The notes under the pieces are model-generated. The model saw nothing but the letters and a program-made list of their open reading frames with translations. It ran no database searches and had not been told where the DNA came from. The translations under genes and the position numbers were made by a program. Below are positions 9,901-18,793 of a stretch of DNA of 64,000 bases, one piece after another. Within the stretch, counting starts at the first letter, position 1, and the number at the start of each line of letters is the position of its first letter. Source of the stretch: CAZYVD01 sp964651045 (GTDB lineage Bacteria > Zhuqueibacterota > QNDG01 > DSAB01); assembly GCA_964651045.1 (NCBI GenBank), contig CAZYVD010000002.1, forward strand, positions 62,001-126,000. Direction: 5' to 3'.

Positions 9901-10284
9901 CAGCGGCTGTATGATCAGGTTTCAGATCGGTCAAACATAGCAGGGGAGATGGGTAGGGTAGTCGAAGAGATGGAGAGGGTTGTTGATGATCTAAAAAAGA
10001 GAAGAGTAAGTAAGGAAACAATCAAAAGAGAGGAACGAATACTTTCCAGGCTGCTCGATGCGCAGCGCTCTCTATATAAGAAGGAAGTCGGCAGAGAAAG
10101 AGAGGCAAGAGCTGGCATTAATACTGTTAGGGAGGGTCCTGAGAGGTTGGTGAGGAATAAACAGCGGTTAAGGGATAGACTGAGGAGAGACATACTGCGT
10201 CTGAAGGAGGAGGGTTATTCTAAAGAGTATAGAGAACTTATTAAAAGGTATTTTGAGGCAATAATTAGAGAGATGAAGAGATGA
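6958..10284 (+). CDS. DUF4175-like giant membrane-anchored coiled-coil protein
   Basis: 1108 residues, start TTG 6958 with GAGAGGA a few bases upstream. Two membrane spans at about residues 24-48 and 54-78, another near 160-180, then a beta-rich region with Ig-like features (about 195-500), followed by some 600 residues of charged heptad-rich coiled coil rich in Glu, Lys and Arg. This layout matches DUF4175 proteins. It is coupled to the TPR gene downstream by an ATGA overlap. The long periplasmic rod plus TPR partner suggests a structural or scaffolding role at the envelope, which is inference; no enzymatic motif was seen. Confidence 0.75.
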   Translation: MERDRDEYIKICKKIDELRQKEKRVELISSLILYLSILILMLFVFSVLEAVFHFNSFARVCICAVLSVLLFLFFIIIIGRKIYSLLFRRNHPSDDSIALRIGNHFPTIKDRLVNGIQVYRQKSERGTSKFLASAALTHIAEDFISLDLSKVVQRKNIFKSLRMLLILIVVVTVSFVLFKQDLISSINRIKYPHMDFSNISILGIEVHPGNRIVRAGEDVEIWIDVNGRVEDGLVLCWSRQNGKEEFRRLEKPFKYRFSSMRKSIDYYVRYKRYKSEKYRIEVVRPPSVVGLRVLIKPPPYAGDGVWKEETNDGEIEALKGSAVKIIVTSNKILRRGAIVFESSKEEEMDVNGRAAEGFFRIEKDDSYFIILEDTLGFKNSDPVSHQIRVRKDFYPLATILYPEGDVELDRSMSVPLRLSGEDDFGILRYYLVFRIKREMFGETFSDTIFFSQREKGVRSRREVYLDFVWGLDTLPLLPEDVVEYRFEVCDNDFVSGPKIGRSKILSIHFPSMWEIFQKVNSEQTDQIETVSAILERAKRIKKKLRGLVERVRGEDRLRWERKQDLESVIKQEKMVFSGVDSLQRRLERMIERLEREDLAAAETIEKYRELRELLSRISSPELKNAMERLQNAIENLDKDLVEKALEKMNISHDDVLRSLDRTISLLKKIQIEQRIDRLVKSIERIIERQEGIRKSARKSSKEAAESQKINIDDTKKFEDEMKVLYSRRDNFPEIDFTLLKAAVDTFDSSGLIKKLEVIQKMIEAGRTEESCEMSSLAEGKLSSVSNLLKMMRNEIGREQREKTVAILRRVCYDLLKISEAEESLIFDIKEGEIRPDEAAEMQLSLFSGLTAISDSLHQLSLETFYVTPSIWAIIGSSQQEMMHAIRRLEQMQHLQAVVHQKEAMGLLNKGIIEIQNILKRVKENGSFLGMEEFFKELEDISKRQEGINSATMGLFKNRMMLGDQTSILKLAAEQQAVMKELQRLYDQVSDRSNIAGEMGRVVEEMERVVDDLKKRRVSKETIKREERILSRLLDAQRSLYKKEVGREREARAGINTVREGPERLVRNKQRLRDRLRRDILRLKEEGYSKEYRELIKRYFEAIIREMKR

Positions 10285-12107
10285 GATTTATCTGTAGTGG
10301 TAATAGATGGCTGTCAGTTCTATTAATAGTAATGTTTTCTATTCTGAAAGGATGGGAAGGCGATCAAAATCTGAGGAGCAGAATAATAGAGGCTGCCAGA
10401 CTTGCCGAGCGGGGAGAGATAGAGTCTGCAATCAGAAGGTTTGAGCTGCTGTATAACGAATTTCCTGATAACAGAGAGGTTGTTACAAGACTTGGGGAAC
10501 TCTATTTAAAGTCTCAGAGATATGAGAGAGGAGAGGAACTTATAAGAGACCAGAAGAAGAGGGGCAGCAAAGATCCTTTGCTTGATATTTTTATGGGGAG
10601 AATTTTTTATAGAGGAGGAGATCGTGAAAGGGCAGAGCGAGTATGGAGAGATGTTCTTGATGCTAATCATATGAATGCAGCTATTTATATAAAGGTAGCA
10701 GATGCAATGATCAAGGAGAGGCTTTTTGATGAGGCAGTGGATGTTTACTATCTTGGAAGAGAGAGGACAGGAAACAAAACTCTCTTTATCTTTAATTTAG
10801 AAAATCTATTTGCCTCTCGTATGGAATTTGGAAGGGCAACTGATGAGCTTCTCAGATATTTAAAGGTACGTCCAGAGAATTATTCCATTGTAGAACAGCA
10901 CATATACAGGTATCCGAAGACTAAACGTGTCATAAAAGAAGTAGTAGAGAGGGTAAGGGAGGCAATAAAAGAAAATCCTGAAAATATTGGACTGAGAAGG
11001 GTAATGGCTGGTGTATGTTTATGGGCAGGGCTTTACAGTGAAGGGTTGAAGGCAACGAGAGAGGTTGAGGAGAGACTGAAGAAGGGAGAGAAGGGAACGG
11101 CCTATTACTACTTCGGTATGCAAGCATTTGAAAATAAGAGAGCCGATGTGGCAGAGAAGGCCTATGAGGAATTTTTAGAAAGATATCCATCCTCACGATT
11201 GGTATGCAGGGTTTGCTTCGAACTTGCGAGGTGTTATGAGGTCCAGGGCAACCATTCAAAAGCTATAGGGTTATACAGACGGGTCTCATCTCAAACAGAT
11301 GATCGGTATCTTGCAATTCGTGCACTATATAATACAGGAGTTTTACTGGCCCAGATTCTAAGAGACCCTGTATCGGGAGAGGAGACATTTGCTGAACTGG
11401 TCGATAAATTTCCGGATTCAAAAGAGGCAAAAGAAGCCAAGATCGAAATTGGGAAATGTAGAATCATGAGAGGAAATCTGGACGATGCAGAAACTTTGTT
11501 CAGAGATATTATAAAGAGAGAGGAGAATAGGAGGGGAGATTTGTGGGTAAGATCACTTGTTGAGTATGCAAGAGTAAAATATATGAAGTGTGATTTTAAT
11601 GAGGCGCTCTCTGTTTTAAAGAGAATCGATGTGAAGGGAGTGAAGAGACAGGCTTTTCAGGAGCAGCTCTTAAATGATGGATTGAGACTTCGGATGATGT
11701 TGGATGAGTCAATAAAGAATGATTCTGAGAAGCTTCGGTTTTTATCAAGGGGGGAGCTGCTTATCACTCAGGGGAGACTGAAGAGGTCGGTTATGACACT
11801 AGATAGTATGATCAACAGATGGCCTGACCACTACCTGACAGAGTTTGCACTGCTCATGAAGGGTCGTGTGGAGATCGAAATGAGAAGATATGGAGAGGCT
11901 CTCAAGGATTTTAAGAATATGTACAAAAAGTTTCCGACAGGATTATATGCTGATAGGGCGCTTGAGAGAATAGGGTGGACATATGAAAAAATGGGGAGAA
12001 GAGAGGAGGCAGGGAGAATGTATGATATGTTGCTAACAAGATATCCTCAGAGTTTTCTGTGTGGTGAGGTCAGAAGTAGAATTCAGAGAATAGAGAGGCA
12101 GAAATGA
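10281..12107 (+). CDS. Exported tetratricopeptide-repeat protein
   Basis: 608 residues. A hydrophobic leader (about 10-24) is followed by repeated TPR helices across the chain, for example AAIRRFELLYNEFPDN, AEKAYEEFLERYPSSRLV, AIGLYRRVSSQ, ETFAELVDKFPDSKEAKEAK and AGRMYDMLLTRYPQS. The last repeats resemble the BamD/YbgF-type outer-membrane TPRs. Overlaps the DUF4175 stop and its own stop overlaps the next start (ATGA both times), so translation is coupled across three genes. Probably a periplasmic interaction platform for the DUF4175 protein; partner is inferred from gene order. Confidence 0.8.
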   Translation: MRFICSGNRWLSVLLIVMFSILKGWEGDQNLRSRIIEAARLAERGEIESAIRRFELLYNEFPDNREVVTRLGELYLKSQRYERGEELIRDQKKRGSKDPLLDIFMGRIFYRGGDRERAERVWRDVLDANHMNAAIYIKVADAMIKERLFDEAVDVYYLGRERTGNKTLFIFNLENLFASRMEFGRATDELLRYLKVRPENYSIVEQHIYRYPKTKRVIKEVVERVREAIKENPENIGLRRVMAGVCLWAGLYSEGLKATREVEERLKKGEKGTAYYYFGMQAFENKRADVAEKAYEEFLERYPSSRLVCRVCFELARCYEVQGNHSKAIGLYRRVSSQTDDRYLAIRALYNTGVLLAQILRDPVSGEETFAELVDKFPDSKEAKEAKIEIGKCRIMRGNLDDAETLFRDIIKREENRRGDLWVRSLVEYARVKYMKCDFNEALSVLKRIDVKGVKRQAFQEQLLNDGLRLRMMLDESIKNDSEKLRFLSRGELLITQGRLKRSVMTLDSMINRWPDHYLTEFALLMKGRVEIEMRRYGEALKDFKNMYKKFPTGLYADRALERIGWTYEKMGRREEAGRMYDMLLTRYPQSFLCGEVRSRIQRIERQK

Positions 12108-13357
12108 GGAGAACATTAGTATTTTTTTTGTTATGTTTTAAGTTTGCCTTTACACAGACAATTTTGATACCAATGGATTTAAGTCAGACTGACCATTTAA
12201 AGGCGTATGGTATTGCATACATGACGCTGAAGAGAGGCGCAAGAGTGGAGTGGTTGCTCAATTACAGAGGAGGTTCTTTCATGACGGGGTATGATGAGGT
12301 GATAGTGAGTGAATGCAGGAGGAGGGGGGTAGTTTTTGAGACGATAGAGAGTTCACAGGCAAATCAGATCTACAGAACTATAGAGAACAGCAATATGGAT
12401 GTAATAGTGCTTGAGAAGGCTCCCTCAATAGCAGTGTATACACCACCAAACAAACAGCCGTGGGACGATGCGGTTACCCTTGCATTGACCTATGCAGAGA
12501 TACCCTATCAAACACTTTGGGACGAGGAGGTATTGAGGGGGGAGCTAGTACGATATGACTGGCTTCATCTGCATCATGAAGATTTTACTGGTCAGTATGG
12601 AAAGTTCTATTCTACTTATCATAATTCTGCATGGTATATAAATCAGCAGCGATACTTTGAGGCAGAAGCAAGAAGGTTGGGGTTTAGAAAGGTTTCAGAG
12701 TTAAAGGCAGAAGTTGCAAGGAAGATAAAACGATACATATCAAGCGGTGGATTTCTATTTGCCATGTGTTCTGCCACAGATACATATGACATAGCCCTTG
12801 CAGCAGAAGGGACAGATATATGTGATGTTGTTTTTGATGGCGATCCTGTAGATCCCGACTATTTAAAAAAGATCGATTATACAAAGTGTCTTGCATTTGA
12901 AAATTTCAAGATATATACAGATCCTTATGTATATGAATTTTCTAACATCGACATTACACCAAAGGAGAGGGTAAGTGTGGATAAGCTTGTGAACGGATAT
13001 TTTTTACTGTTCGAATTTTCCGCAAAGTACGATCCAGTTCCTGCTATGCTGACGCAGAATCATGTTTCTGTAATTCATGAATTCATGGGACAGACAACAG
13101 GATTTAATAAAAAGTATATAAAAAGGTCGGTTGTTATTATGGCAGAGAATAGAATGTATAATGAGGCAAAATATATTCATGGAAATTTTGGGAAGGGAAC
13201 ATTTACATTTTTAGGAGGGCATGATCCTGAGGACTACCGCCATTTTGTTGGTGATCCACCAACAAATCTGGCGCTTCATAAGAATTCACCGGGTTACAGG
13301 CTGATTTTAAACAACATACTATTTCCTGCTGCCAAGAAGAAAAAGAGGAAAACATGA
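12104..13357 (+). CDS. Conserved exported protein often labelled 'asparagine synthetase B'
   Basis: 417 residues with signal peptide (1-17, cut near FAFTQ). The start of the mature protein, ILIPMDLSQTDHLKAYGIAY then VEWLLNYRGGSF, is the signature of a family in Bacteroidetes and relatives commonly annotated 'asparagine synthetase B'. Nothing here resembles AsnB: there is no N-terminal nucleophile Cys and no PP-loop. It instead shows YISSGGFLFAMCSATD and GTFTFLGGHDPEDY, which look like a glutamine-amidotransferase-type fold similar to DUF4159 four genes earlier. ATGA overlap with the TPR gene. Ends with a Lys-rich tail. Enzymatic role unknown. Confidence 0.7.
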   Translation: MRRTLVFFLLCFKFAFTQTILIPMDLSQTDHLKAYGIAYMTLKRGARVEWLLNYRGGSFMTGYDEVIVSECRRRGVVFETIESSQANQIYRTIENSNMDVIVLEKAPSIAVYTPPNKQPWDDAVTLALTYAEIPYQTLWDEEVLRGELVRYDWLHLHHEDFTGQYGKFYSTYHNSAWYINQQRYFEAEARRLGFRKVSELKAEVARKIKRYISSGGFLFAMCSATDTYDIALAAEGTDICDVVFDGDPVDPDYLKKIDYTKCLAFENFKIYTDPYVYEFSNIDITPKERVSVDKLVNGYFLLFEFSAKYDPVPAMLTQNHVSVIHEFMGQTTGFNKKYIKRSVVIMAENRMYNEAKYIHGNFGKGTFTFLGGHDPEDYRHFVGDPPTNLALHKNSPGYRLILNNILFPAAKKKKRKT

Positions 13358-13429
13358 TACAAACATTTCAATGTAGTTTCCGTAAAATAAGAGTAAATCG
13401 TGGAATCTAAAAATAATTAGGAGAGGGCC

Positions 13430-14182
13430 ATGAAGATTTATTCGAAAGCTGTTTTGTGGGGGATATTTCTGATTTTGTTGGGACTGTTTCTTCTAATGAC
13501 TTCTTTGAGAATAATTCCAACAAATGAAGGGATAGCAGTATCTGCCATATTTGTATCTACTGGTATTGTTTTGGTGATAGCTTATTATTTATATAAAGAG
13601 AAATTGTGGGCCCTTATTCTTGGTATGATATCATTTTTTATTGGCTCTTCTGTATATATAGATGAGAGCAGGGGCCTACCAGACCGGCTCATAGGAATGG
13701 TATTCTTCATACTTACTGCATTAGTATTCCTTAACGGGCTTCGGGAAGGCAAGAAGAACTGGTGGGTAATAATACCAGGCGGATTTTCACTCGTTTTTGC
13801 GGCTCACATTTTAGCTGATGTGCTGTGGTGGATACCAGATGAGTATCATGGAGTGATTTTCTTTGGTGGAGCAGGGATTATTTTTGGAGTCGTCTATCTT
13901 TTAAAGGATAAGATGTATGATCTGGATTGGGCAAAATATCCGAGTATCATATCATTCATCATAATGGGAATCATCTTACTCTCGATCGATTTCGATGATA
14001 TTTTTTCAAAGTTGATTTTTCCATTAGTACTTATCATGATAGGAGTTCTCATTATATTAAAATCACTTAAGAGTAGAGAGAGTATTGCGGAACAGATAAA
14101 AAGTAAGACCGTACAGGAGAAGAAGAAAGAAAGGAAGGGTAAGAAAAATAGTGACCAAGAGAAAACCGTCATGGATGAATGA
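13430..14182 (+). CDS. Polytopic membrane protein of unknown function
   Basis: 250 residues with about eight short hydrophobic segments over residues 8-205 (for example AVLWGIFLILLGLFLLMTSL and LIFPLVLIMIGVLIILKSL), then a highly charged Lys/Glu cytoplasmic tail (about 210-250). The repeated 'G-hydrophobic-G' spans are reminiscent of LiaI/LiaF-type stress membrane proteins but no diagnostic motif was recognised. GAGAGGG just ahead of ATG 13430 is a good ribosome site. It closes the envelope block and is followed by a strong terminator. Confidence 0.65.
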   Translation: MKIYSKAVLWGIFLILLGLFLLMTSLRIIPTNEGIAVSAIFVSTGIVLVIAYYLYKEKLWALILGMISFFIGSSVYIDESRGLPDRLIGMVFFILTALVFLNGLREGKKNWWVIIPGGFSLVFAAHILADVLWWIPDEYHGVIFFGGAGIIFGVVYLLKDKMYDLDWAKYPSIISFIIMGIILLSIDFDDIFSKLIFPLVLIMIGVLIILKSLKSRESIAEQIKSKTVQEKKKERKGKKNSDQEKTVMDE

Positions 14183-14215
14183 TATAGTTCATAATAAAGA
14201 ATAGATGTTAGAGAG

Positions 14216-14252
14216 AGCCTTACCGTGTAAAAAAAGATGGTAAGGCTTTTTA
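14216..14252 (+). terminator. Intrinsic terminator after the envelope block
   Basis: Perfect 9-base stem AGCCTTACC (14216-14224) / GGTAAGGCT (14239-14247), 14-base loop, then TTTTTATA. It separates the DUF4159/4175 block from the promoter of the barrel/ABC operon that begins 3 bases later. Confidence 0.85.
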
Positions 14253-14254
14253 TA

Positions 14255-14283
14255 TTGACATAAATGTACAATTGATTTAAATT
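14255..14283 (+). promoter_or_regulatory. Sigma-70-type promoter of the barrel/ABC operon
   Basis: TTGACA (14255-14260), 17-base spacer, TAAATT (14278-14283); transcription would start near 14290, about 30 bases ahead of ATG 14321. The hexamers and spacing are the same as in the tRNA-Leu promoter at 49932-49960, which supports the call. Confidence 0.6.
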
Positions 14284-14320
14284 GATGTTAGGCCATATTA
14301 AATTTAGAGATTTTTAATAG

Positions 14321-15520
14321 ATGATTTTTAAGAAGAAAAAAGTGGGTTTAAGGTTTGTATTTATTTTTTTGTTTTTAATAAATTCTGTTATTTATTCAAA
14401 ACACATAGATTTTAAGGGTCAGCTCTCTGGATGGAGCCTTTTTTCAGAGTGGTATAAAAATTTTCAGATAGGGTTGAGATATATTCCGGAGTTGAGTCTT
14501 GAGAAGACAATATCGGATAAATTTTCTATAGATACAGAATTGTCGCTGAATTTATACTCTACTCTTTTATATGGCAGCAGAGATGATGCATGTACTGAGA
14601 GTAGAATGAAGCCATATCGCATCTGGGCAAGACTCTCTACATCACATTTGGAAGTGAGAGTTGGTCTTCAAAAGATAAGTTTTGGATCTGCCACACTTCT
14701 TCGACCCCTCATGTGGTTTGATCGTATAGATCCACGTGATCCACTACAGATTACAAATGGTGTGTATGGTTTGCTGTTCAGATACTACTTTTTAAATAAT
14801 GCAAATATATGGCTGTGGGGCCTGATAGGAAACGATGAGACAAGGGGATGGGATGTTGTGGTTTCGGATTGCAGTAATCCTGAATATGGAGGAAGGATAC
14901 AGTATCCTTTACCCAGAGGAGAGATAGCAGTAAGCTATCATCACAGAAAGATAGATACTGAAAGGTCTATCGATTACCTTTTGAAGAGCATGGGCATCGG
15001 CAGCGATCCGCTTGTTAAAGGCTTGTTGCCCGATATTCCCAGATCGTATAACGAAGATCGACTCGGGATAGATGGAAAATGGGATGTTGAGGTTGGTATT
15101 TGGGTCGAGATGTCGTTTGTACGTTCAGATATCGATTTTTCATTTATGCGGTATCAGAAGATGATATGCACAGGAATCGATTACACATTCATGCTGGGCA
15201 ATGGTCTTCATGTGCTTGCTGAGCATTTAATAAATGAGATGTCAGAGAGATTTTTTAGTTCAGGAGAGAGCCATCATTTTTCAGCAGCAGAAGCCGACTA
15301 TCCAATAGGATTTCTTGACTCGGTAACAGGAATAATCTTTTATGATTGGGAGAATAGTCAATGGTACAGATTTATTATGTGGAAGAGAACATACGACAAG
15401 TTGAGTATATTTTTGATGGGGTTCTGGAATCCCGATAGATTCCAGATAGATCAGATGAAATATGGAGGCAATCTCATAACTGGAAAGGGCATTCAGTTGA
15501 TGCTAGCGTACAACCACTAG
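14321..15520 (+). CDS. Predicted outer-membrane beta-barrel protein
   Basis: 399 residues. Long basic signal peptide (1-27), then alternating amphipathic strands through the protein (FQIGLRYIPELSLEK, KFSIDTELSLNLYS, LEVRVGLQKISFGS, GRIQYPLPRGEIAVSYHH, GNLITGKGIQLMLAY), the usual signature of an outer-membrane barrel; the segment around LRPLMWFDRIDPRDP recalls DUF1302-like barrels. First gene of an operon with an ABC ATPase, two FtsX-type permeases and a LolA-like protein, suggesting it is the outer-membrane receiver or exit of that system. Exact family uncertain. Confidence 0.65.
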   Translation: MIFKKKKVGLRFVFIFLFLINSVIYSKHIDFKGQLSGWSLFSEWYKNFQIGLRYIPELSLEKTISDKFSIDTELSLNLYSTLLYGSRDDACTESRMKPYRIWARLSTSHLEVRVGLQKISFGSATLLRPLMWFDRIDPRDPLQITNGVYGLLFRYYFLNNANIWLWGLIGNDETRGWDVVVSDCSNPEYGGRIQYPLPRGEIAVSYHHRKIDTERSIDYLLKSMGIGSDPLVKGLLPDIPRSYNEDRLGIDGKWDVEVGIWVEMSFVRSDIDFSFMRYQKMICTGIDYTFMLGNGLHVLAEHLINEMSERFFSSGESHHFSAAEADYPIGFLDSVTGIIFYDWENSQWYRFIMWKRTYDKLSIFLMGFWNPDRFQIDQMKYGGNLITGKGIQLMLAYNH

Positions 15521-15543
15521 TGAGTTTTTAAGGGGAGAAAAAA

Positions 15544-16245
15544 ATGAAAGACTCCAGATTGATAGAAATTAAAGGTTTAATAAAGCGATTTCCGATGGGT
15601 GCAGGAGAGTTTACTGCACTGAACAGTATAGATATTACATTCAAAAGGGGTGAATTTGCAGGAGTTGTTGGGCCGAGTGGTTCGGGTAAGACAACGCTGC
15701 TCAACATAATAGGTTCGCTTGATACGCCTTCTGAGGGAGAAGTAGTTGTTCTTGGAAACAGTGTTGGGGATTTGAATCACAGAGAAGCGGCAAGGCTACG
15801 TTTAAAGCATATTGGATTCATTTTTCAAACATACAATCTTTTGCCTGTGTACAATGTTTTTGAGAATGTCGAATTTCCACTTCTTTTGCTTAAGATGGAT
15901 GCCAGCAGGCGTAGAAAGGCGGTGTTGGATGCGATAGAGTGGGTTGGATTGACCGACAAAATAAAATCTCGTCCAGCACAGCTCTCTGGAGGTGAGTGCC
16001 AGAGGGTGGCCATTGCAAGGGCAATGGTAAAGAAACCGGAAATAGTACTTGCAGATGAACCCACTGCAAATCTTGATGCAGAGAATTCTCATCATATTCT
16101 TCAAACAATGGAGAGATTGAACCAGGAATTAAAGACAACATTCATTTTTGCCACACATGACGAGAAGGTAATTCGCTATCTAAAGCGAAAAATATCATTA
16201 ATAGACGGAAAAGTGGTGAAGGATGAATCTATGGGAAAGAAGTAG
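15544..16245 (+). CDS. ABC transporter ATPase, LolD/MacB type
   Basis: 233 residues. Walker A GPSGSGKT (43-50), Q-loop FIFQTYNLLPVYNVFENVEFPL, signature LSGGECQRVAIARA, Walker B IVLADEPTANLD and the switch His in ATHDE are all present, so it should hydrolyse ATP. The Q-loop neighbourhood is that of the LolD/MacB/FtsE group, which pulls substrates out of the inner membrane rather than pumping across it. AGGGGAG precedes ATG 15544. The two permeases downstream are its partners. Confidence 0.88.
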   Translation: MKDSRLIEIKGLIKRFPMGAGEFTALNSIDITFKRGEFAGVVGPSGSGKTTLLNIIGSLDTPSEGEVVVLGNSVGDLNHREAARLRLKHIGFIFQTYNLLPVYNVFENVEFPLLLLKMDASRRRKAVLDAIEWVGLTDKIKSRPAQLSGGECQRVAIARAMVKKPEIVLADEPTANLDAENSHHILQTMERLNQELKTTFIFATHDEKVIRYLKRKISLIDGKVVKDESMGKK

Positions 16246-16277
16246 ATCCATTTTTATTCTTTAGAGGAGGTATTGAA

Positions 16278-17450
16278 ATGGTTGCTGTGAAATTGGCGGT
16301 TCGCAACCTTATTGGTGCTGGGTTGAGGACATGGCTTAATGTGATAGTACTCTCTTTTTCGTATGTTGTAATAATATGGTACAGCGGACTGCTGGAAGGC
16401 TGGAACAGGCAGGCTCGCAGAGACATTATCGACTGGGAAATAGGAGGGGGTCAGTACTGGAATCAGAGATATGATCCCTATGATCCATTTACAATAAGAG
16501 AGAGTCATGGGAAGATACCCGAACAATTAAGAGATTCCATTGAGAGAGGAGAACTGACTCCAATACTGATTTCTCAGGCAACGATCTATCCTGAGGGAAG
16601 AATAAAGAGTGTAGTACTAAAAGGGATAGATCCGTCTCAAGAGATATTGAAGATTCCTTCAAAAAAACTTGATGTAGAAATAGAAGAGATACCTGCAATG
16701 ATCGGAACGAGGATGGCAAAAAATAATAGATTGAATATTGGAGATTATGTTACTGTTAGATGGCGCGATGTAAGTGGGGTCTTTGATGCACAGGAAATGA
16801 AGATAGTAGCAATCTTTAAAACCAATGTCCAGACAGTAGATAATGGTCAGATATGGATACCGCTCGATCGTCTTTATGAAATGATGCAGGTAAGTGATGA
16901 GGCAACTATTCTTGTAACAGGTAGAAATAAAAACTTTACTGATAATGTTCCTGGATGGAGTTTTAAGAATCACGACTTTCTACTCTCTGAAGTGGATCAG
17001 ATAATAAAGACAAAGTCTTTTGGTGGTTCAATATTTTACATTATATTACTTTTACTGGCAATGCTGGCAATTTTCGATACACAGGTTCTTTCAATTTTCA
17101 GGCGTCAGAGAGAGATAGGGACAGATATTGCCATGGGCATGACCCGGGGGCAGGTGATTCGTTTGTTTACAGTTGAAGGTGCAATGCATGGGGTTCTGGC
17201 AGCACTCTTTGCCGCAGTCTATGGAATACCGCTGCTTTCACTACAGGCGACTCATGGATTTTCTATGCCTGCGAGTACAGACAATTATGGTCTTGCAATC
17301 GCAGAGAGAATATTTCCAGTTTATAGTTTTGGTTTAGTTGCTGGGACGGTGTTGATTGTGATGACTACTGTGACCATAGTGAGCTATCTTCCGACAAGAA
17401 AGATAGCAAAGATGAATCCAACCGATTCGATAAGAGGAAGGATACAATAA
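16278..17450 (+). CDS. FtsX/MacB-type ABC permease (first of two)
   Basis: 390 residues. One N-terminal span (about 20-36), a large periplasmic domain (about 40-240, MacB_PCD type, with IGTRMAKNNRLNIGDYV), then three C-terminal spans of the FtsX domain (FGGSIFYIILLLLAMLAIFD; FRRQREIGTDIAMGMTRGQV is the cytoplasmic coupling region). This is the LolC/LolE topology. AGGAGG lies 9 bases ahead of ATG. It is clearly different in sequence from the next permease, so the transporter is probably a heterodimer. Confidence 0.85.
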   Translation: MVAVKLAVRNLIGAGLRTWLNVIVLSFSYVVIIWYSGLLEGWNRQARRDIIDWEIGGGQYWNQRYDPYDPFTIRESHGKIPEQLRDSIERGELTPILISQATIYPEGRIKSVVLKGIDPSQEILKIPSKKLDVEIEEIPAMIGTRMAKNNRLNIGDYVTVRWRDVSGVFDAQEMKIVAIFKTNVQTVDNGQIWIPLDRLYEMMQVSDEATILVTGRNKNFTDNVPGWSFKNHDFLLSEVDQIIKTKSFGGSIFYIILLLLAMLAIFDTQVLSIFRRQREIGTDIAMGMTRGQVIRLFTVEGAMHGVLAALFAAVYGIPLLSLQATHGFSMPASTDNYGLAIAERIFPVYSFGLVAGTVLIVMTTVTIVSYLPTRKIAKMNPTDSIRGRIQ

Positions 17451-17482
17451 GAGATTTGTTTCTTAAAAACAGGACATAAGAG

Positions 17483-18757
17483 ATGTTTAGATTTATATTG
17501 AAAGGCATAATACGAGACAGGAGCCGCAGTTTGTTCCCCATTATTGTTGTTACTACAGGAGTTATGCTTACAGTGGTTATGCAAAGCTGGATAAGAGGGG
17601 TCATGGGAGACATGGTGGATTTTAATGCCAGATTTTTAACGGGACATGTTAAAATAATGACAAGATCATATGCAGAGAGTCAGGACCAGATGCCTAACGA
17701 TTTAGCCATGATTGGGGTTGATGAGCTCATCAAAAATCTTAGGAGAGATTTTCCAGATGTTGATTGGGTAAAACGTATCAGATTTGGTGGCCTGATCGAT
17801 GTTCCAGATGAAAATGGAGTGACCATTTCACAGGGGCCTGCACTTGGATTGGCCGTTGATCTTCTCTCAAAGAGTAGTTCTGAGATTGAGAGATTAAACA
17901 TAAAAGATGGAATGAAGAGGGGGAGAATGCCCAGAGACCGTGGAGAGGCGCTTCTCAGCGATCAATTTGCCACAAGGCTCGATGTTAAGCCGGGAGATGT
18001 TGTAACGCTGATAACATCTACTATGTATGGAAGCATGGCGATGAAAAATTTTATCGTATCAGGAACAGTAGAATTCGGAATAAGAGTGATGGACATGGGT
18101 GCAGTGATAGTAGACATCAAAGATGCGCAACAGGTTCTGGATATGGAAGATGGGTCGAGTGAAATACTGGGCTATTTTAAAGGTGGTGTATATGATGAGC
18201 ACAAGGCTAAAGGATTAATGGAGAGATTTAATGCGAAATATTCAAATACAGATGATGAGTTTTCGCCCATCATGCTGCGGCTGAGAGATCAGAACGATCT
18301 TGCCAGCTTGTTGGATTATGTCTCTGATTTTTCGAAAATAATGATTGCTGTATTTGTTGTTGCAATGTCGATAGTTTTATGGAATGCTGGATTGATTGGC
18401 GGACTCAGACGTTATGGTGAAATAGGATTGAGACTTGCAATGGGAGAGAGTAAGGGAGGAGTACACAGATCAATGATAATGGAGTCAGTGGCGATTGGAG
18501 TGATGGGTTCATTATTTGGAACCATTATTGGTCTGATCATAGCATGGATCCTACAGACCAGGGGAATCGATATAAGCTCTATGATGAGGAACGCCACGAT
18601 GATGTTGCCTAGCACATTTCGTGCAAGAATAACACCAGGAGCATATTTTATAGGCTTTGTACCAGGACTTTTTTCTACTGTTCTTGGTACGGTCCTTGCT
18701 GGAATAGGAATTTACAAAAGAGAAACGGCAGGGCTTTTTAGAGAGCTTGAAGCATGA
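17483..18757 (+). CDS. FtsX/MacB-type ABC permease (second of two)
   Basis: 424 residues with the same plan: span at about 17-35, periplasmic MacB_PCD domain (DQFATRLDVKPGDVVTLIT), coupling segment LRRYGEIGLRLAMGESKGGV and three C-terminal spans ending in VPGLFSTVLGTVLAGIGIY. A longer periplasmic domain than its partner may carry the contact to the LolA-like protein encoded next; that is inference. Gap of 32 bases to the first permease. Confidence 0.85.
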   Translation: MFRFILKGIIRDRSRSLFPIIVVTTGVMLTVVMQSWIRGVMGDMVDFNARFLTGHVKIMTRSYAESQDQMPNDLAMIGVDELIKNLRRDFPDVDWVKRIRFGGLIDVPDENGVTISQGPALGLAVDLLSKSSSEIERLNIKDGMKRGRMPRDRGEALLSDQFATRLDVKPGDVVTLITSTMYGSMAMKNFIVSGTVEFGIRVMDMGAVIVDIKDAQQVLDMEDGSSEILGYFKGGVYDEHKAKGLMERFNAKYSNTDDEFSPIMLRLRDQNDLASLLDYVSDFSKIMIAVFVVAMSIVLWNAGLIGGLRRYGEIGLRLAMGESKGGVHRSMIMESVAIGVMGSLFGTIIGLIIAWILQTRGIDISSMMRNATMMLPSTFRARITPGAYFIGFVPGLFSTVLGTVLAGIGIYKRETAGLFRELEA

Positions 18758-18793
18758 TTTTTATGGAGGTCTCAATAGAAAGGTAGAGAAATA

